NCBI GenBank assembly: GCA_047967505.1
Contig: CM106540.1
DNA: 64,000 nt
Origin: Dipteris shenzhenensis
Taxonomy: Eukaryota; Polypodiophyta; Polypodiopsida; Gleicheniales
Reading direction: 5' to 3' (one strand)
In this document: positions 23,710 to 36,000 of the stretch, in pieces
Layout: each line of letters opens with the position of its first letter
Numbering within the stretch: position 1 is the first letter of the stretch
Position numbers and translations under genes: made by a program
Notes under the pieces: model-generated
The model's database searches: none
Told to the model about the DNA's origin: nothing
The model's input: only the letters and a program-made list of their open reading frames with translations

Positions 23710-25080
23710 CGAATAAAAGTTTTCCATTCTTTCTTTATGTGATTTAAAAAGTGGGTGAAAAGTCTCATTTGGACAATAATGAGTAGAACATGCTATTAGG
23801 TACAACAAGTTAAGGTAATAAACGTTATTTTTTTTATAAAAATACAAAGAGCACGGGAAGGAAAAATCTTTAAGACTTTGAGGATATAGAAAATCAAAAG
23901 ATATTTTGCAATATAATGGAGGCTCTTTTTAATTTATAGGCATGATGTTTGAAAAATGTATGAATTTTGTAAGTTTTTAGTTTTTGACTATGCAAAATAT
24001 AGCTAGTTTTTTAAAAGTTATAATTTTAATAAATTTTTTAGGGAAGCTTAAAATGGGTACCAATGTTACGTACCTGAAATAGATGTTACATTGTTAGAGG
24101 AAAAGAGAGAAATAGAAGAGGAAAATAGAGAGGAAGCGAGGGGGGAAAGAGAGAAAGATGGAAGAGGTATATACAAAAAGTTCCTTAAACCTCACCAAAA
24201 ATGGCTACACCCAAGCAAACAATGACCCATGCCTCAAAACATGGGCATCAATTCAAATCCAAAATCAGTTGCGCAAACTTTACATTTCTCTCTTTTGTAG
24301 CAACCATAATGCATTTGACTTTGAAAAATGAACCTTAGGAAAATTGACTTAAGGGGGTCACCCTTATCTGTCACGTGGCATCCGTCTGGAAGGTCTTGGA
24401 ACTTTGAAGAAATTTCCTATAGCAGAGAAACGTGACAACATAGAGATTCATCACGCCTTCAAACCTTCACAGAATCAGAAGGATATTTGTAACTAAAGGT
24501 TTTGGATCGTCCCAGATCCAATGGAATAGATGGAATGGCAAATGGATGCTTGTAGTGGGATATCTAATACATGGTGGAAATGGCAAAGCAGAGAAGGAAA
24601 TGGCCATTGACAAAAAGATTTAGCACTCTATCAATCCAACTCCGAATGGCGAGCAACTTTGCAAGTAGAGGTTTGACTAGACCATCCCGGATGCAATGGG
24701 ATTGATGTTATTGCAAATGGTGATTTCAATCTCCGGATCCAACACTTAGAGAAAAAGGCGTAGGTGTTTCTCCTCTCTAACAACTATTTTTGTAGAAGCT
24801 ATATCTTTTGATAGAGAGCTTAGATCGATGCAAAAATGTAGCTCTTGAAGTCCTCTACAACATTTGTGAAGACTTCAGGTCAAAATTTTGCCTCAAACCC
24901 TAGATATCAGCATCGCTTAAAAAGCTACTCCTAGCTCGTTACCTCACAACTGCCTGATTGGAAAGCTCATGTGATCTCTTCGCCATGCTCAGGACGGAGA
25001 CAGAGAACCCCAAAGCTATGATACTAGTTGCAGGGAAGGCTATGCAACAGAGACACAACAACACAAAGCAACTACGCTTG
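23710..25080. other. No gene seen; AT-rich DNA with a weak internal duplication
   Basis: 24100-24170 is A/G-rich. Two similar segments (about 24505-24545 and 24680-24722) share a pattern of ATCC(C)(A/G)GAT(C/G)CAATGG(A/G)AT and GCAAATGG. Otherwise no structure or ORF was identified. Confidence 0.4.
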
Positions 25081-25084
25081 ATAG

Positions 25085-25312
25085 ATGTGCAAAATAGTGG
25101 GCGCATCTATAGGCGTTGCTTGAATAGAGAAATTACGGACGCATCTAATAGCATGTCTAAGAGCTCATTTATTTGCACATGTATTGACATGTCTATTTGC
25201 GCATCTACACTAAGAAAATATAGGCACGTCTAACACTGCGTTTATCAATGCGTCTATTTGCGCGTGTATTAGCGCATCTACATTGAAAATTAGATGCATA
25301 TTTAGACGCAAA
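25085..25312. repeat. CACTA 1 short-motif cluster, transposase 3' side
   Basis: Roughly a dozen copies of GCGTCTA/GCATCTA or close variants (for example GCGCATCTA at 25098, GCGTCTATTTGCGCG at 25249 and the reverse form TAGACGC at 25303). This is typical of CACTA subterminal repeats that bind the accessory protein. Confidence 0.7.
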
Positions 25313-25363
25313 ACAGAGAATACAGAAAGTGAGATTTTGGTATACATCACTGCTTTCCAAACA

Positions 25364-28300
25364 TTACCCATGATTACCAAAGCACATTATTTTAACAAAA
25401 ACATCAATGCTTTGTTGCAAGCCCACATATATAAGAATTAAGTGAGGAGGAGAATGAGACAATATGTAAAATAGTTTTGCCAATATCAATGATGGGCTAC
25501 GGTTCAATCTCATCCTCAATGAGATCAACCTTGCCAAACTATATACTTCAAAATCCAAACAAGTGTTTAGATCTACAAATACATTCAACCCACTACTACT
25601 TGTGCTACTCATGTGCTCATCGAAATCAGCATCACCAATGGTAGGCTCGTCCTCACGGGTAATGGCCACAATATCTATATCTCCTATCTCATGATCATCC
25701 TCCTCTCTTGTATCACGGTCATCATCACGTCCATGGCCATGATCATCCTCCATATGCTCCATATTAGTAAATGTACTATACATCACTTTGGAACGTGGCA
25801 TAATAGGTATGACATGCCACCATTTGTTATCATCCACCATTGGCTGATAGACAACCTAATTCAAACACAAATACAATCATGTTAGTTTCCTTGCATTGAA
25901 GGTATCAAATATTTAAAAGCGAGTATTTTTATATGTGTGCATAGTACCTGTTCACATTGTTGTGATAGTACTAGTGTGTCCTTCCTACTTTGCCAAAACT
26001 TTTTGGAGTCAATAGTTACAAAGCCACTTGCATGGCATTTGATTGTTGGATTAGGGCCTCTTTCCACCATGTCCTTAAACCACTTTACATCCAAAACATA
26101 CATAAAGAAGCGTCAAAAGTCAAGCTTAATAATATCTTGGATTATGCCACAGTAATCATCCATGGCTCCATTGGCTCCCTCAAAGCTAGCAATGATGCCA
26201 CAATCTTGTGTGTTTCTCTTATCATCAATCTGTTGTGCTAAAAAATGCTTGCCCTCACACCATATAGCATTGAACATAGTGCACTACACCAAGAAAAAAT
26301 CAATTAAATAAGCAATCTAAATTATTGAAAGCTCCTAACTTATGCATAACATTCTATATACCGACCTTGCTCATGCATCCCCTAGCACACTCCCATTCTT
26401 CCATTGTGATATGCATCCTCTCGTCTTTCTCTGCTTTCTCCATTTCATCAAGTAGCCAATCCACATGAATATCCTTTGGAAGTGCTCTTAGATACTAAGG
26501 GTATGGCACACGAAATCCATGGTGTGTACAAAAGAGGGCCCTTTCTTCTTGTCTTCTTGCCTTTGCATCCTCGTACCTTGTCACCCATCTTTTCATCACT
26601 TCACTATTAAGGACGCAATAGAGATTGATACTATTATGCAACTCCATGTCTATTACTTTGTTGCATCCTTTCCCTTGAGGCACAATAGAGGTCATCCTTA
26701 GGTCTTCATCATCTCTCCATAGTCATGGGAGAGAGCTATCCACATCAACAAGAAACTCAGAAATATATACAAGTGACTCTTGTATCAACCAACCCTCGGC
26801 CATGCTAGCTTCGGGTCCTGCATTTTGTCTCACGAAGCCCTTCAAGGTCTTCATGAAGCGCTCGAGGAAGAACAACCATCGTGCATGTATAGTACCACAT
26901 ATAGCAATCTCATCCACCAAATGCACTATAAGATGTAGTTGGCTTGTGAGAATAGAACATGGAAATGTCTCCTCCACTAAACAAACCACCTCCACTGACA
27001 TAACTCGAGCATTCTTAAGCATGGTGGGATCTATTTCCTTTGAGCTCACATACCTAGAAATGAAAAAGTACACCATATTAGCAATATGAACACCTTGCAT
27101 GGAGCATTGATACGCATCATATTTTGTACCATGTAAAGTACCTCACAAGCTCGTCCATCTTGTAAATACAATCTTTCACATCCTTTGATGCACTACGAGA
27201 AATGCTAGTAGGTATTATGAACTAAACCCACGAGGAGGTGATTGATTAGTTGCTTATAATTATTCACTCATAAATTTGAAAGGAAAAAGATATTATGCAC
27301 ATAAAATACTTATCGGAGCATCTTGTGCCAATCATGAGATTTCAAGCCATATAATTGCTCTACACCTCTTTTCTTGCTCTTTGTAAAGGCTCCCTTCAAA
27401 CACCTCATGCATCCAGTGGGAGCACGAATTGTAGTAATAGCGTGCTTCACCGCCACCATCTCTAGCTTTGATAACCTCCACGGTGTACGAGGTAAAAAAA
27501 CACGCCTATTTGGTCTCTCTTGTGGCCAAGCTTCACGCATCCTCCCTGTGGTACGTAGATCCTTCCTTATGCCTATAGAATCTCGTGTCCCATTCAAATG
27601 CTCCCAAATGGTAGATGCCACATTCTTGAAGATATGCATGGGATCAAGCAGGTGATTGATCTTGAGGTGGGACCAATATGGTAAACGATAAAAGATGGAG
27701 TATCTAAACAAAAGCTGGTGTTAGCGGGCAATCTTTATTTCTAGCCAATATAGCACACAATAGTTACAAACCCTTACCGGCTCATGCCAAGTGGTGGAGG
27801 AGTCGTGGAACTGTCCCAAATTCTCATCCAATCTCCCACAGTGAGTGATTGTGGAAGGACTTCATTCCAAGGGGCAACATATCTAGGATGATCAGGTGGG
27901 AGAAATCGATGGTGATTCTCATAGATGACCTTATTCAATGCGTCTGCCTATGAGGCAACTAGCAAAGGGCCACAAAGAGGACATGCATGGTAACCCGATG
28001 TAGTGACACCTAAATAATAGATGCAATTAAGAGTTGAAGGTGGGTTTAGGGTGCCACATCCTTTGCCTATTCATAATTAGAAGTGCAATGCTTACCTGAA
28101 CACTCACCATAGCCTGGGAAGTCATGCATCATCCACATCAAGACTACTTTGTAGTTGAAGTCTCATGACGAGGAAGGCCTGCTCACATCATGCACCTCGA
28201 TACCTCTCCAAAGTATCTCTAGCTCGTCAATCAAAGGCTCCAAATAAACATCAGTATTTTTGACTTTATGTTTCCCTGGAATTAGAAGGGATAGCATAAC

Positions 28301-29560
28301 ATGTCCTTTCTTAATAGCCATAGAGGGTGGAAGATTATAATTCACCAATATCACTAGCCATACACTATAAGAGGTGCTTTTGAGACCAAATGGGTTCACA
28401 CCGTCCATACCCAATCCAAGTCTCAAGCTCCTAGGTTCTTCCTTGAAGCTTGGCCATGTGTCTTCAATATGCTTCCACGCAGGAGAGTTTGCGGGAGTTC
28501 TCCACTTGCCATTGCTTGATCGATGGGAGGAATGCCATGACATGAGCTCTGCAATGGATTTGCACATTAACATATGTTGGATGCGAGGGATTATGGGAAA
28601 ATGTCGCAGAACCTTATGAGGCACGTCCAAAGTTTTGAGATCTGCTCTATATCTTGCCTCTCCACAAGTAGGGCACTCTCTTGCATCCTTATGTAGTTCA
28701 CAAAACAAAACGCAATCGTTGACGCATGCATGGATGCGCTTGTAATCTAATCCTCCAAGAGAGGTCACATGTTGCCTTGCCATATCTCTTGAGGTCGGTA
28801 ATTTATTTTCCCTTGGAAGCATTTTACACAATAGCCTGCACGTGAAGACCATAAATGAGGAAAAGCATTCGAGTAATTGACCCACTAGCATAATTCACCA
28901 TGTTTGCAAAATAGACTTTAAAGCTTACTTGAGTAATGCATTCAAACTTGCATTGCTTCATCCATAGATGGTTTGCAAGTTTAGTAACTCAAGGGAGGCA
29001 CGTAGAACAGAGAAAGTACACCCCTCAAACAGTGGAGTTGATACTGTGGTAAAAACATCGTCCTGCTCCATGCTATCATCCCTCCCTTCGGATTGATGGA
29101 CATATAAATCCCGCACCATATCATCAAACACCTCCTCCTCCACGGCTTCATGAGGTAATGGCGGAGGGCTACTATCACCATCACTCCATGCATCCGTAAC
29201 AGTCCCTCCTGAAGATTCCACCTCATATCGCCGATGCTTTGCCTCCTCACAACGAGCATAGGGCAACATATGCGGGTGTGGCACTGCATCATGTATCAAA
29301 TTAAAACGGGATCATAACTCTAACATATGAACACCCATAGGTATCTCAATCAACCTTAACTCTTTAACACTTACCATGTTTATGGTCGCATCCCATTCTG
29401 CATACTTTGAGATGTGATTGAGTGTAATCCTGTGTGTAGGATACATGTTTCCTCGACGTCGATCACACATACATTTGATTTCTTACTCCAACCACATTTC
29501 GCGATGGTGGATACGGAGGGATTCATCCTCACTAGAGCTACTTGTTGAAGATGAAGACAT
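25364..29560 (-). pseudogene. CACTA transposase (Tnp2 with DUF4218 and DUF4216)
   Basis: Multi-exon minus-strand gene. Exon 1 (29560-29380) starts MSSSSTSSSEDESLR, a transposase-associated domain with one stop after MWLE, then a GTAAGT donor. Exon 2 is about 29290-28928. The Tnp2 core (28840-28163) has HACVNDCVLFCELHKDARECP, IPRIQHMLM, RLGLGMDGVNPFG and VYLEPLIDELEILWRG. Next come HACPLCGPLL (27990-27780), INHLLDPMHIFKNV and LKSHDWHKMLR (27711-27310), a DUF4218 stretch (27100-26700: RWLFFLERFMKTLKGFVR) and DUF4216-like segments (26300-25700: DVKWFKDM, WWHVIPIMPRSK). Tnp2 binds and cuts element ends. One clear stop suggests a near-intact but inactive copy; exon limits are approximate. Confidence 0.8.
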
Positions 29561-29624
29561 CCTACAAACAAACAACCCAAAAAAATTTGCTTTTCTTCAA
29601 ATATTTAATTTTAAAACTCTGTAG

Positions 29625-30290
29625 TGCGTCTAAAGACACGTCTAAAAATGTGTCTGTCTGTTCTAAGACGCATCTAAAACCGCATCTACTCTATGTATGT
29701 AGACACGTAATTACACGCCTATTTAGATGCGCTATTAAATGCACTTATAGACGCAGTTTTCAAATATACTTTTAGCGTGCTCGCTTTGCTTTTCTTCACA
29801 TTACTTATACTTCGTGCGGTTGGCTTGCTTTGCTATTAACAGATCTACAGTTTCGATGCATAAGAGGAAGGCACCCACACTTACTTCCAAGCTTACACTT
29901 AAGAGGAAGGCACCCACACTTACTTCCAAGCTTACAGGAGAAGAGGGTGAACAAGGAAGAGAAGCAACTTTGAAGAAGGAGAAGAAGCTTCCATACCTTG
30001 GATATTACGGTTGATCTTTTTTGGAAGTTGCTCTCTTTAGATTTGTCCTTTGTCGTATCCAAGAAACGAATGAATTCGGTATCAGTGTTACGTTTTTGTG
30101 TCGAGCGCATGTCCTTTTCTACTTTTTATAATAGTCCGTCTGTCGGAGCGCATCTATAGATGCATCTCAGAGTGCGTCTAAAACTGCGTCTACAGGTGCA
30201 TCTAGACTGTTTGTAGACATAGACATCCGTGTCTATAGATGCACTGTTATATGGGAAAATAGACGCCTCTATAGACGTGCTCCGACAGTA
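29625..30290. repeat. CACTA 1 central motif clusters and bidirectional promoter region
   Basis: Two clusters of the same GCGTCTA/GCATCTA motif (29625-29765 and 30140-30285) lie between the start of the transposase gene and that of the accessory gene. Between them, 29855-29935 is a tandem duplication of a unit of about 36 bp containing AGGAAGGCACCCACACTTAC. The position makes a shared, element-controlled promoter plausible. Confidence 0.6.
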
Positions 30291-30360
30291 ATCTTTTCTT
30301 CCCCTCCCCTTTCTTCTCAGCTCATCAGTAATCGTCTTTTTTTCTTTTTTCTAGTTCATC

Positions 30361-31801
30361 ATGTGGCCAAGAAGCTCTTCGGGCTCACCTGATCTCTGGG
30401 AGTCTATTTTGAGGGACTTATATAACCTTTTAGGGCACCTCCCAGTCATGCGGAGTTATACGGGTATATGACGGGTACTCTAAACACCCCCCAGGAGTCG
30501 GCACTATAGACTCCAAACCACCCCACACCAGCTGAGATTACCCCAGCAGAGTCAGCATAGCCCAGCCGGCTACACAGCCAAGGCCCTTCTCCCATGCCAT
30601 CTTATGTCCCTTCCCCCATGCCGTCTTATGCCCCTTTCCCCATGTCGTCTTATGCCCCTTCCCCCATGCCGTCAGGAGGTCCTTCTGTCTCGCAGAGCCA
30701 TCGACATACTCCTGTGCAGTCGAGACTCGGTTCTCCAGCTACAAGTGGTCCACGTAGTCTCGTGTAGTCTCCACCTACGAGTGGCTAGCATACTAGCTCG
30801 ACATGACACGGTAGTAGGCATAGTAGCAGGGAGAGTGGTAGGGGATGCATGGCACAGTGCTTTGGGAGGGGTGGTGGTGGGGACGATGATGATTCAGATG
30901 ATTTGGATGTGCCTCCGGGTGATGGTACGATCTTCTATGACATCACTTAGACAGGAGGCATCTTGATGGATGCACGGGGAAAGGACATCATGGCCTTCAT
31001 GCGCTCTGTAATTGCTAACAATTATAGAGATTGCTTTATCCACTACAAAGACCATCCAAAGAGGTTGGCTGATGAGACCCTCGCTGTTGTTCGCTCTAGG
31101 TATCCTAACCCCCCTAATCGTCAGTTCATAGATAAATGGGCCAAGTCAAAGATTGTTACGATACTTGGCAATAAGAGATCTTCGCTTAAGAGGCAGGCAC
31201 TAGCGGAGCTTGGCAGACTCGAGGGAGGTCAACCCCCACACCGCTCACAAGCATGAGTGGAAGAAAGCAATGAAGTCGGCGAGGGAGGACCCCAGTCTGC
31301 AGCATGTGGAGGCATGAAGGATCCAGATGGAGCAATATGGAAGTGTGCATTTTGGAGCAGGGGGTGTTGAATCATGGGAGGCCCAATTTGTAAGTATCGA
31401 TCTCAAATTATCTTGCTTATGTAGTTTATTAGGAGGTTGTTTCTTTGTACTAACCCCTCCGCAAATTGTGTCGTCTTGTAGCTTGAGATCGTGGGCAGAT
31501 ACCCTACTCCTGTCGAGACAGCCTACCATCGCTACCATCGCAGAGGAGATACATGGAAGCACTTCTATCATGACAGGTTGATTACTGAGGAGTAGTATAT
31601 CCGGGCTATTGGAGCGGCCCCCGAGGTATTTGAAAGTAATTAAATAATGTCAATATTATAAGTAAAGATTTGATTTTTCATACATTGATATATGTTGTCC
31701 CTTGTTTACAGGTCCCTGCACAAGAAGACGAGGAAGGAGGTAGAGAAGGGAGCGCAGAAGGGAGCGTGGAAGGAAGCGAGGATGTGGAGAACATAGATTA
31801 G
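30361..31801 (+). pseudogene. CACTA 1 accessory gene (TNPA/Transposase_24-like)
   Basis: A plus-strand gene divergent from the transposase. The N-terminal part holds tandem Pro-rich repeats (PSPMPSYAP, 30588-30670), then Gly/Asp-rich sequence. The core has FIHYKDHPKRLADETL, RSRYPNPPNRQFIDKW and a basic EWKKAMKSAREDPSL. GT-AG introns are visible: exon end 31389, exon 31482-31625 (IVGRYPTPVETAYHRYHRRGDTW), last exon 31712-31801 ending EDVENID and TAG. Stops and a frame break near 31220 show decay. Such proteins bind subterminal repeats and assist transposition. Family placement is by resemblance. Confidence 0.6.
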
Positions 31802-32124
31802 TCGTAGAAGTAGTGCTAGCTACTCTTTTCTATACTTAAGGCCATTGGCTTGGCTTCTTGCCTCTTGTATATACACTCCTCTTATTTTTTGTACTTGAAG
31901 CCACATGACGTGGCTTAGCTTCATGCTATATGTACATACAAGCACTTTTTGAGCTTTCAATTTTATTGCATTTTGGAGTTGTAATGTTTTATTTGGAATT
32001 GTAATTAAAATGCAGTTGGCTATAAGAATTGAATTACATAATGTGGAAATGTGATTCTTGTAACTATATAGCATACACAACATACACAGCATTCTGTAAA
32101 TTAAAAAAAATATATTATGTAGCT

Positions 32125-32455
32125 CGTCTATCGGTGCATCTATAAATGCGTCTATATACGTGTCTATCTGTTCGGGGAGCGTCTATTTGCGCATCTATAA
32201 AAGCATCTATAAGACCGTTTATAAATGTGTCTATACACGTGTTTAACGATGCGTCTATCTGTTTTTTAAATTTTTTAGCAGAGCATCTATTTAGGCATCT
32301 AAATGCGCATCTATACGCGCGTCTGTCTGCTATATAGACGCGCTGTTAGATGCGGGTCTCTAGACATGCAAATAGACACACAAATAAACGCGCCCGTAAG
32401 TTTTTTTGTAAGTTCAGTAAATGCGTCTGTGTGCGCGTCTGTGGGCGCTTTGTCT
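32125..32455. repeat. CACTA 1 short-motif cluster, accessory-gene 3' side
   Basis: Dense copies of GCGTCTAT, GCATCTATA and the reverse form ATAGACGCGC, matching the cluster at 25085-25312. It probably marks the right subterminal region. Confidence 0.7.
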
Positions 32456-32484
32456 TGTTGTGAGAACGAGAGAGACAATGTTAC

Positions 32485-32488
<4 letters not shown>

Positions 32489-32527
<39 letters not shown>

Positions 32528-32625
32528 GGATGTGGTGGGTGCAAAGTTACCTTTGTCTTCTATGTCTGTCATATAGACCCGGATGTGGTGGCTGCAAAGT
32601 TACCTTTGTCTTCTATGTCTTTCAT
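32489..32625. repeat. (GA)n microsatellite and a 55-bp tandem duplication
   Basis: A pure GA run at about 32490-32524 is followed by two copies of a unit of about 55 bp containing GCAAAGTTACCTTTGTC (copies begin about 32528 and 32582), then a short AT run. Confidence 0.85.
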
Positions 32626-32728
32626 ATATATATATATGAGTATGTGTGTAGTTTTGTACATAACCGGGGTTCGTCAGGCACAAGGGCCTTTAACCCCACA
32701 TGTTAAAGACCCCTTTGAGTGGCTCTAG

Positions 32729-33080
32729 GCTATAGGGGAAGGTAGCTCTTGTGGTACCATCTTTATTCTTGAAGCCCTTTTTTTTGGCCCTGCTAACGAA
32801 CTAGGGAGTAGTGTTTGGTTTTTTAGTCCAAAAGTCTTTTGTTTTTCATTTGCACTTGGTCAAGTTGACTTTCTTAAGGAGGTACAGAGTGTTTTCGATG
32901 ACTTCACATATTTATTTAGGTTAGTCTTTTGCTATCCATGAGGCTATAGGGGAAGGTAGCTCTTGTGGTACCATCTTTATTCTTGAAGCCCTTTTTTTTT
33001 GGCCCTGCTAACTAACTAGGGAGGTAGTGAGTGTTTTCGATGACTTCACATATTTATTCAGGTTAGTCTTTTGCTATCCA
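32729..33080. repeat. Direct duplication beside the CACTA element
   Basis: A block containing CTATAGGGGAAGGTAGCTCT occurs at about 32729 and again at about 32942. Each is followed by the same Ttail block and by GTTTTCGATGACTTCACATA. The second copy is shortened internally by about 70 bp. No ORF. Confidence 0.8.
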
Positions 33081-33832
33081 TGTACTCTTCCTTTTATTTT
33101 AAAAACTTCATTAACAGTAGGGCTATAATGTTTTTGCCGTCATATCTTTTTAATGTTTCCCTTGAAATTTGAAGGGCATTTTGTAGCTCCTACAGGCAGG
33201 TTCAAACGGGGCGGTGGGCAATGGGCATGACTACGAAAGGGCCGTGGAGTAATTCCTAGCAATCTGATTTGACCCTTGACACCACCCCCTGCTCAGGCCG
33301 CGCCCAAGCACACGTCAAGCAATCAGACGTGAAGCTGTCAGGTATGTCGATGCAAACTAATGAATAATCACCAAGGGCTATCTCTGGCAATTTCTCTGGC
33401 CACGCACAAGCTGCCTTTGGGTGCGACTCAAGGGCGGAAGTTAAATTTGGATAGAACGTCTTCGTAGATAAAATCCAGTCTAGCTGCAGGATTAATGAAG
33501 TGGGTAGCGCAATAGAATCATCGCTAGCATCTTGTGTCGGATTGAAAGGTAAAATTCAAACGAACTGCTTTACATAAAATTGAGAGGAAAAGTGAGCGAT
33601 TCACAAATAATTACAGATTGTAACTGTTTAGAACTACATACGTGTACGGTATGATCCTAGTGGGGAGCTGACGGCAGTCAGTGTAAACAGCCGATGACAG
33701 AATCATCGCATGCAAGATGTCCGATAAGATATCGTGGACGATTTAGGGCGGCAGCGGCATATAATCTCGTTCCATCTTTAGAGACAATCGCTCAAGAACA
33801 CAGTACTATTTAATGATAGAAGCTGTCCTGAT
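33081..33832. other. No gene seen; region 3' of the HIPP gene
   Basis: Mixed-composition sequence without a supported ORF or repeat. The part near 33833 probably includes the HIPP 3' UTR. Confidence 0.4.
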
Positions 33833-34510
33833 TCACATTATGGAGCAGGAATTCGGGTTGTCATCGCTGAACATCACGGCTAGGCCAGTTTTGGGAATGA
33901 TTGATGCTGGGTTCGTGTAGCCCTCCATGACGTTGTAGCCATGTTTCTTGTAATTGTAAGTCTTGGCAAATTTTTCGGACTCCTTCAAGTATGGGTTATA
34001 GCCGGATATGGACGCTGGCATGATCAGCTCAGCGCTCTTGCCAGTACGTCTCACAGCCTTTAATACTTTCTTCCTATCAACGAATCCAGTTACGGTCACC
34101 TTGCCTTGCTTCAGATTGACATCCACTGACTCCACACCTGCTTCCACTACACTAGATTAGAGTCTCACCGTCGCAAAAATTCGTTTCATGCAAATTATAA
34201 GTACATCTTACTCATTAGAATTTTAAGAACGTCTGTAAACATAGCTCATTAATCATTATACCTTTCACTTTGGAGAGGGCGTTGCGCACTTTACGCTCGC
34301 ACCCGTTACAATCCAACCGCACGCGAAGTTCTACAACCTGGTGAGAAGGGCCAAGTGCTTTTGACAATTATCATAACGATGATAGTAAGCAGCTTTCTCG
34401 GTTGGAGGGAGACCAGGGGTGCATTACAGAAGTGCTCTACTTCTTCCTCTAAACTTACTGCAGAAAGTACATAATATGAGCCTGAAATCAGAAGAACGGC
34501 GTACCTCCAT
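33833..34510 (-). CDS. HIPP: Heavy-metal-associated isoprenylated plant protein (HIPP), 3 exons
   Basis: Proposed exons (minus strand): 34510-34505 (ATGGAG, then GT donor), 34337-34262 (AG acceptor, GT donor) and 34137-33833 (stop TGA). Joined, they give a 128-residue protein. Residues 3-66 form an HMA metal-binding domain with the metal loop LDCNGCERKV (CxxC) and KVTVTGFVD. A Tyr/Asn-rich linker follows (YNYKKHGYN). The protein ends SDDNPNSCSIM, where CSIM is a CaaX farnesylation motif. A two-codon first exon is seen in one HIPP clade. HIPPs bind metals such as Cu, Zn or Cd and attach to membranes through farnesyl, with roles in metal homeostasis and stress. All splice sites are canonical and phases fit, so the gene looks intact. 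Confidence 0.88.
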
Positions 34511-35935
34511 GACTCCTATTAGTGATGCAACCTGTACAAATTACTGGCAAAGCTTTGATATCTCCAGAATAGCTTTGACGACTGTATTCCACAATCTATA
34601 TTTCCTTCGAATGATGAGCAAAAAGCAGATCCTTATATCGGAGTCTCTCGCGGAACAGTAAGTTTACGTGATATTCAGTGCTAGCAGCTTCCTGTAGCTG
34701 AGATTTGAACTAAAGGTCGATGTCCTTTTCAAGAAGTCCAAATCAGTTCTAATTTCCAACATGAAGCCAATGAAACGTATACGGTATGCAAGTAAAATTA
34801 TCAGAACCGAGGAATACGACACACAGCTTGACAGCTATCCATCGGAGAAAACGATGGTGGCTGGCCTCTGCTTAGGGAAGACCAAATCCACTTGCACCAA
34901 GGATCCCGTGTACTAGATGCAACGTTTCAGTACGTGATGCTCGGATTGCATCTCCTTCTTTAACATCTTCGAATCACCTTTCACAAACTCTATCATCAAA
35001 TGGAAGTCGTCATCCTGATGGTGCGGGACATAAGTGTTCCGACCTCCAAGCAAGTAATTATTGTTTAGTCCAAGCTTGTAGTTATCTTCGTCTCACGTCC
35101 ACCGCCCATCCCCCTACAGGCCTACACATATTTGTCTCCGTGTCTCGCACCCGGCAACACCCTTCTAACTTCCGTCTATACTTAAAACTGACGATGTCCG
35201 GCAACCTATTCATACATTGCAGACTGCAGTTTCTTCTTCATCCTGCCAACCGGTTTCCAAGAGATGTAACACGGCATCATGGGGCGCGCCGCGCCCATAG
35301 ATTCAAATGGGCAAGCTGAATTCCAGGCGTACTAGGTAATGCGACAAAATTGATGCGCAAAAAGTGCGTCGACGCACTGACGTCCGTCTGCGTACTGCCT
35401 ATCGCAACAATTATACACCCTAGAGGCTAGAAATATATATACAAGGGACATGGGTTTCAGTGGCATCAGGAAAACAAATCGACTTGCAGTGGTTTCATGC
35501 TCAAAAATTATTCGCGTACTGTGAGAGATCATCCACACTGTGAAGCGAGCTTGGAATATGTCAGAGTTTGAGGACTGAGATGAAACTTTATTGACTTCCG
35601 GTTTTCATATTTTTCTTGCCAAGTATAAGGAATGGATCCGCATGCGTGGTGAGATGCGAGAACCAATTGTTTCTCCAGCTTTTGCGATAGATTATGGTTT
35701 TGTAGCTATCTGTACATGGGGAAGTATCAGCAATGAGTGGTGGGCGATGTAACAGTCTATAGCTCAGCTTTATTGATAGATTATAGTTATGGAGCTTTCC
35801 CCACACGGCAAAGTATATTCAAGAATGGGAGTCTTGCAATCCAGCACTCGATAGCTATCAGCTTTAAGGTTGGAGGACATTGCTCTGTCAGCACTTTCCT
35901 TGGAGGGAAGCTGTGGGAATGCGACAAGCAGATGG
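34511..35935. other. HIPP 5' flank; no further gene seen
   Basis: No supported ORF. This side holds the HIPP promoter. A GC-rich near-palindrome (ATGGGGCGCGCCGCGCCCAT, 35279-35298) stands out about 0.77 kb upstream of the HIPP start. No TATA box could be assigned with confidence. Confidence 0.45.
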
Positions 35936-35939
35936 AACG

Positions 35940-36000
35940 TCACCAGCCGCTTTTTCAGCGGCTTCCCGACCGGGAAAGTGCGACCGGAGCACTTTCCTGC
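35940..36000. repeat. Two adjacent small hairpins
   Basis: AGCCGC and GCGGCT (about 35947-35964) form a 6-bp stem. GGAAAGTGC and GCACTTTCC (about 35974-35998) form a perfect 9-bp stem with a 7-base loop. Function unknown. Confidence 0.6.

Larger units (their letters stand above)
25085..32455 (-). mobile_element. CACTA (En/Spm) DNA transposon 1
   Basis: The element is defined by a Tnp2-type transposase on the minus strand (29560-25364), a divergent accessory gene on the plus strand (30361-31801) and clusters of short GCGTCTA/GCATCTA motifs near both ends and between the genes. This fits plant CACTA elements, whose ends carry many short subterminal repeats. I could not find the terminal CACTA/TAGTG inverted repeats or the 3-bp target duplication, so the limits come from the motif clusters. 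Confidence 0.7.

Noticed and set aside
26283-26300. CACTACACCAAGAAAA as a CACTA terminal inverted repeat
   Set aside because: It matches typical CACTA ends but lies inside the transposase gene between exons, with no inverted partner found; probably chance.
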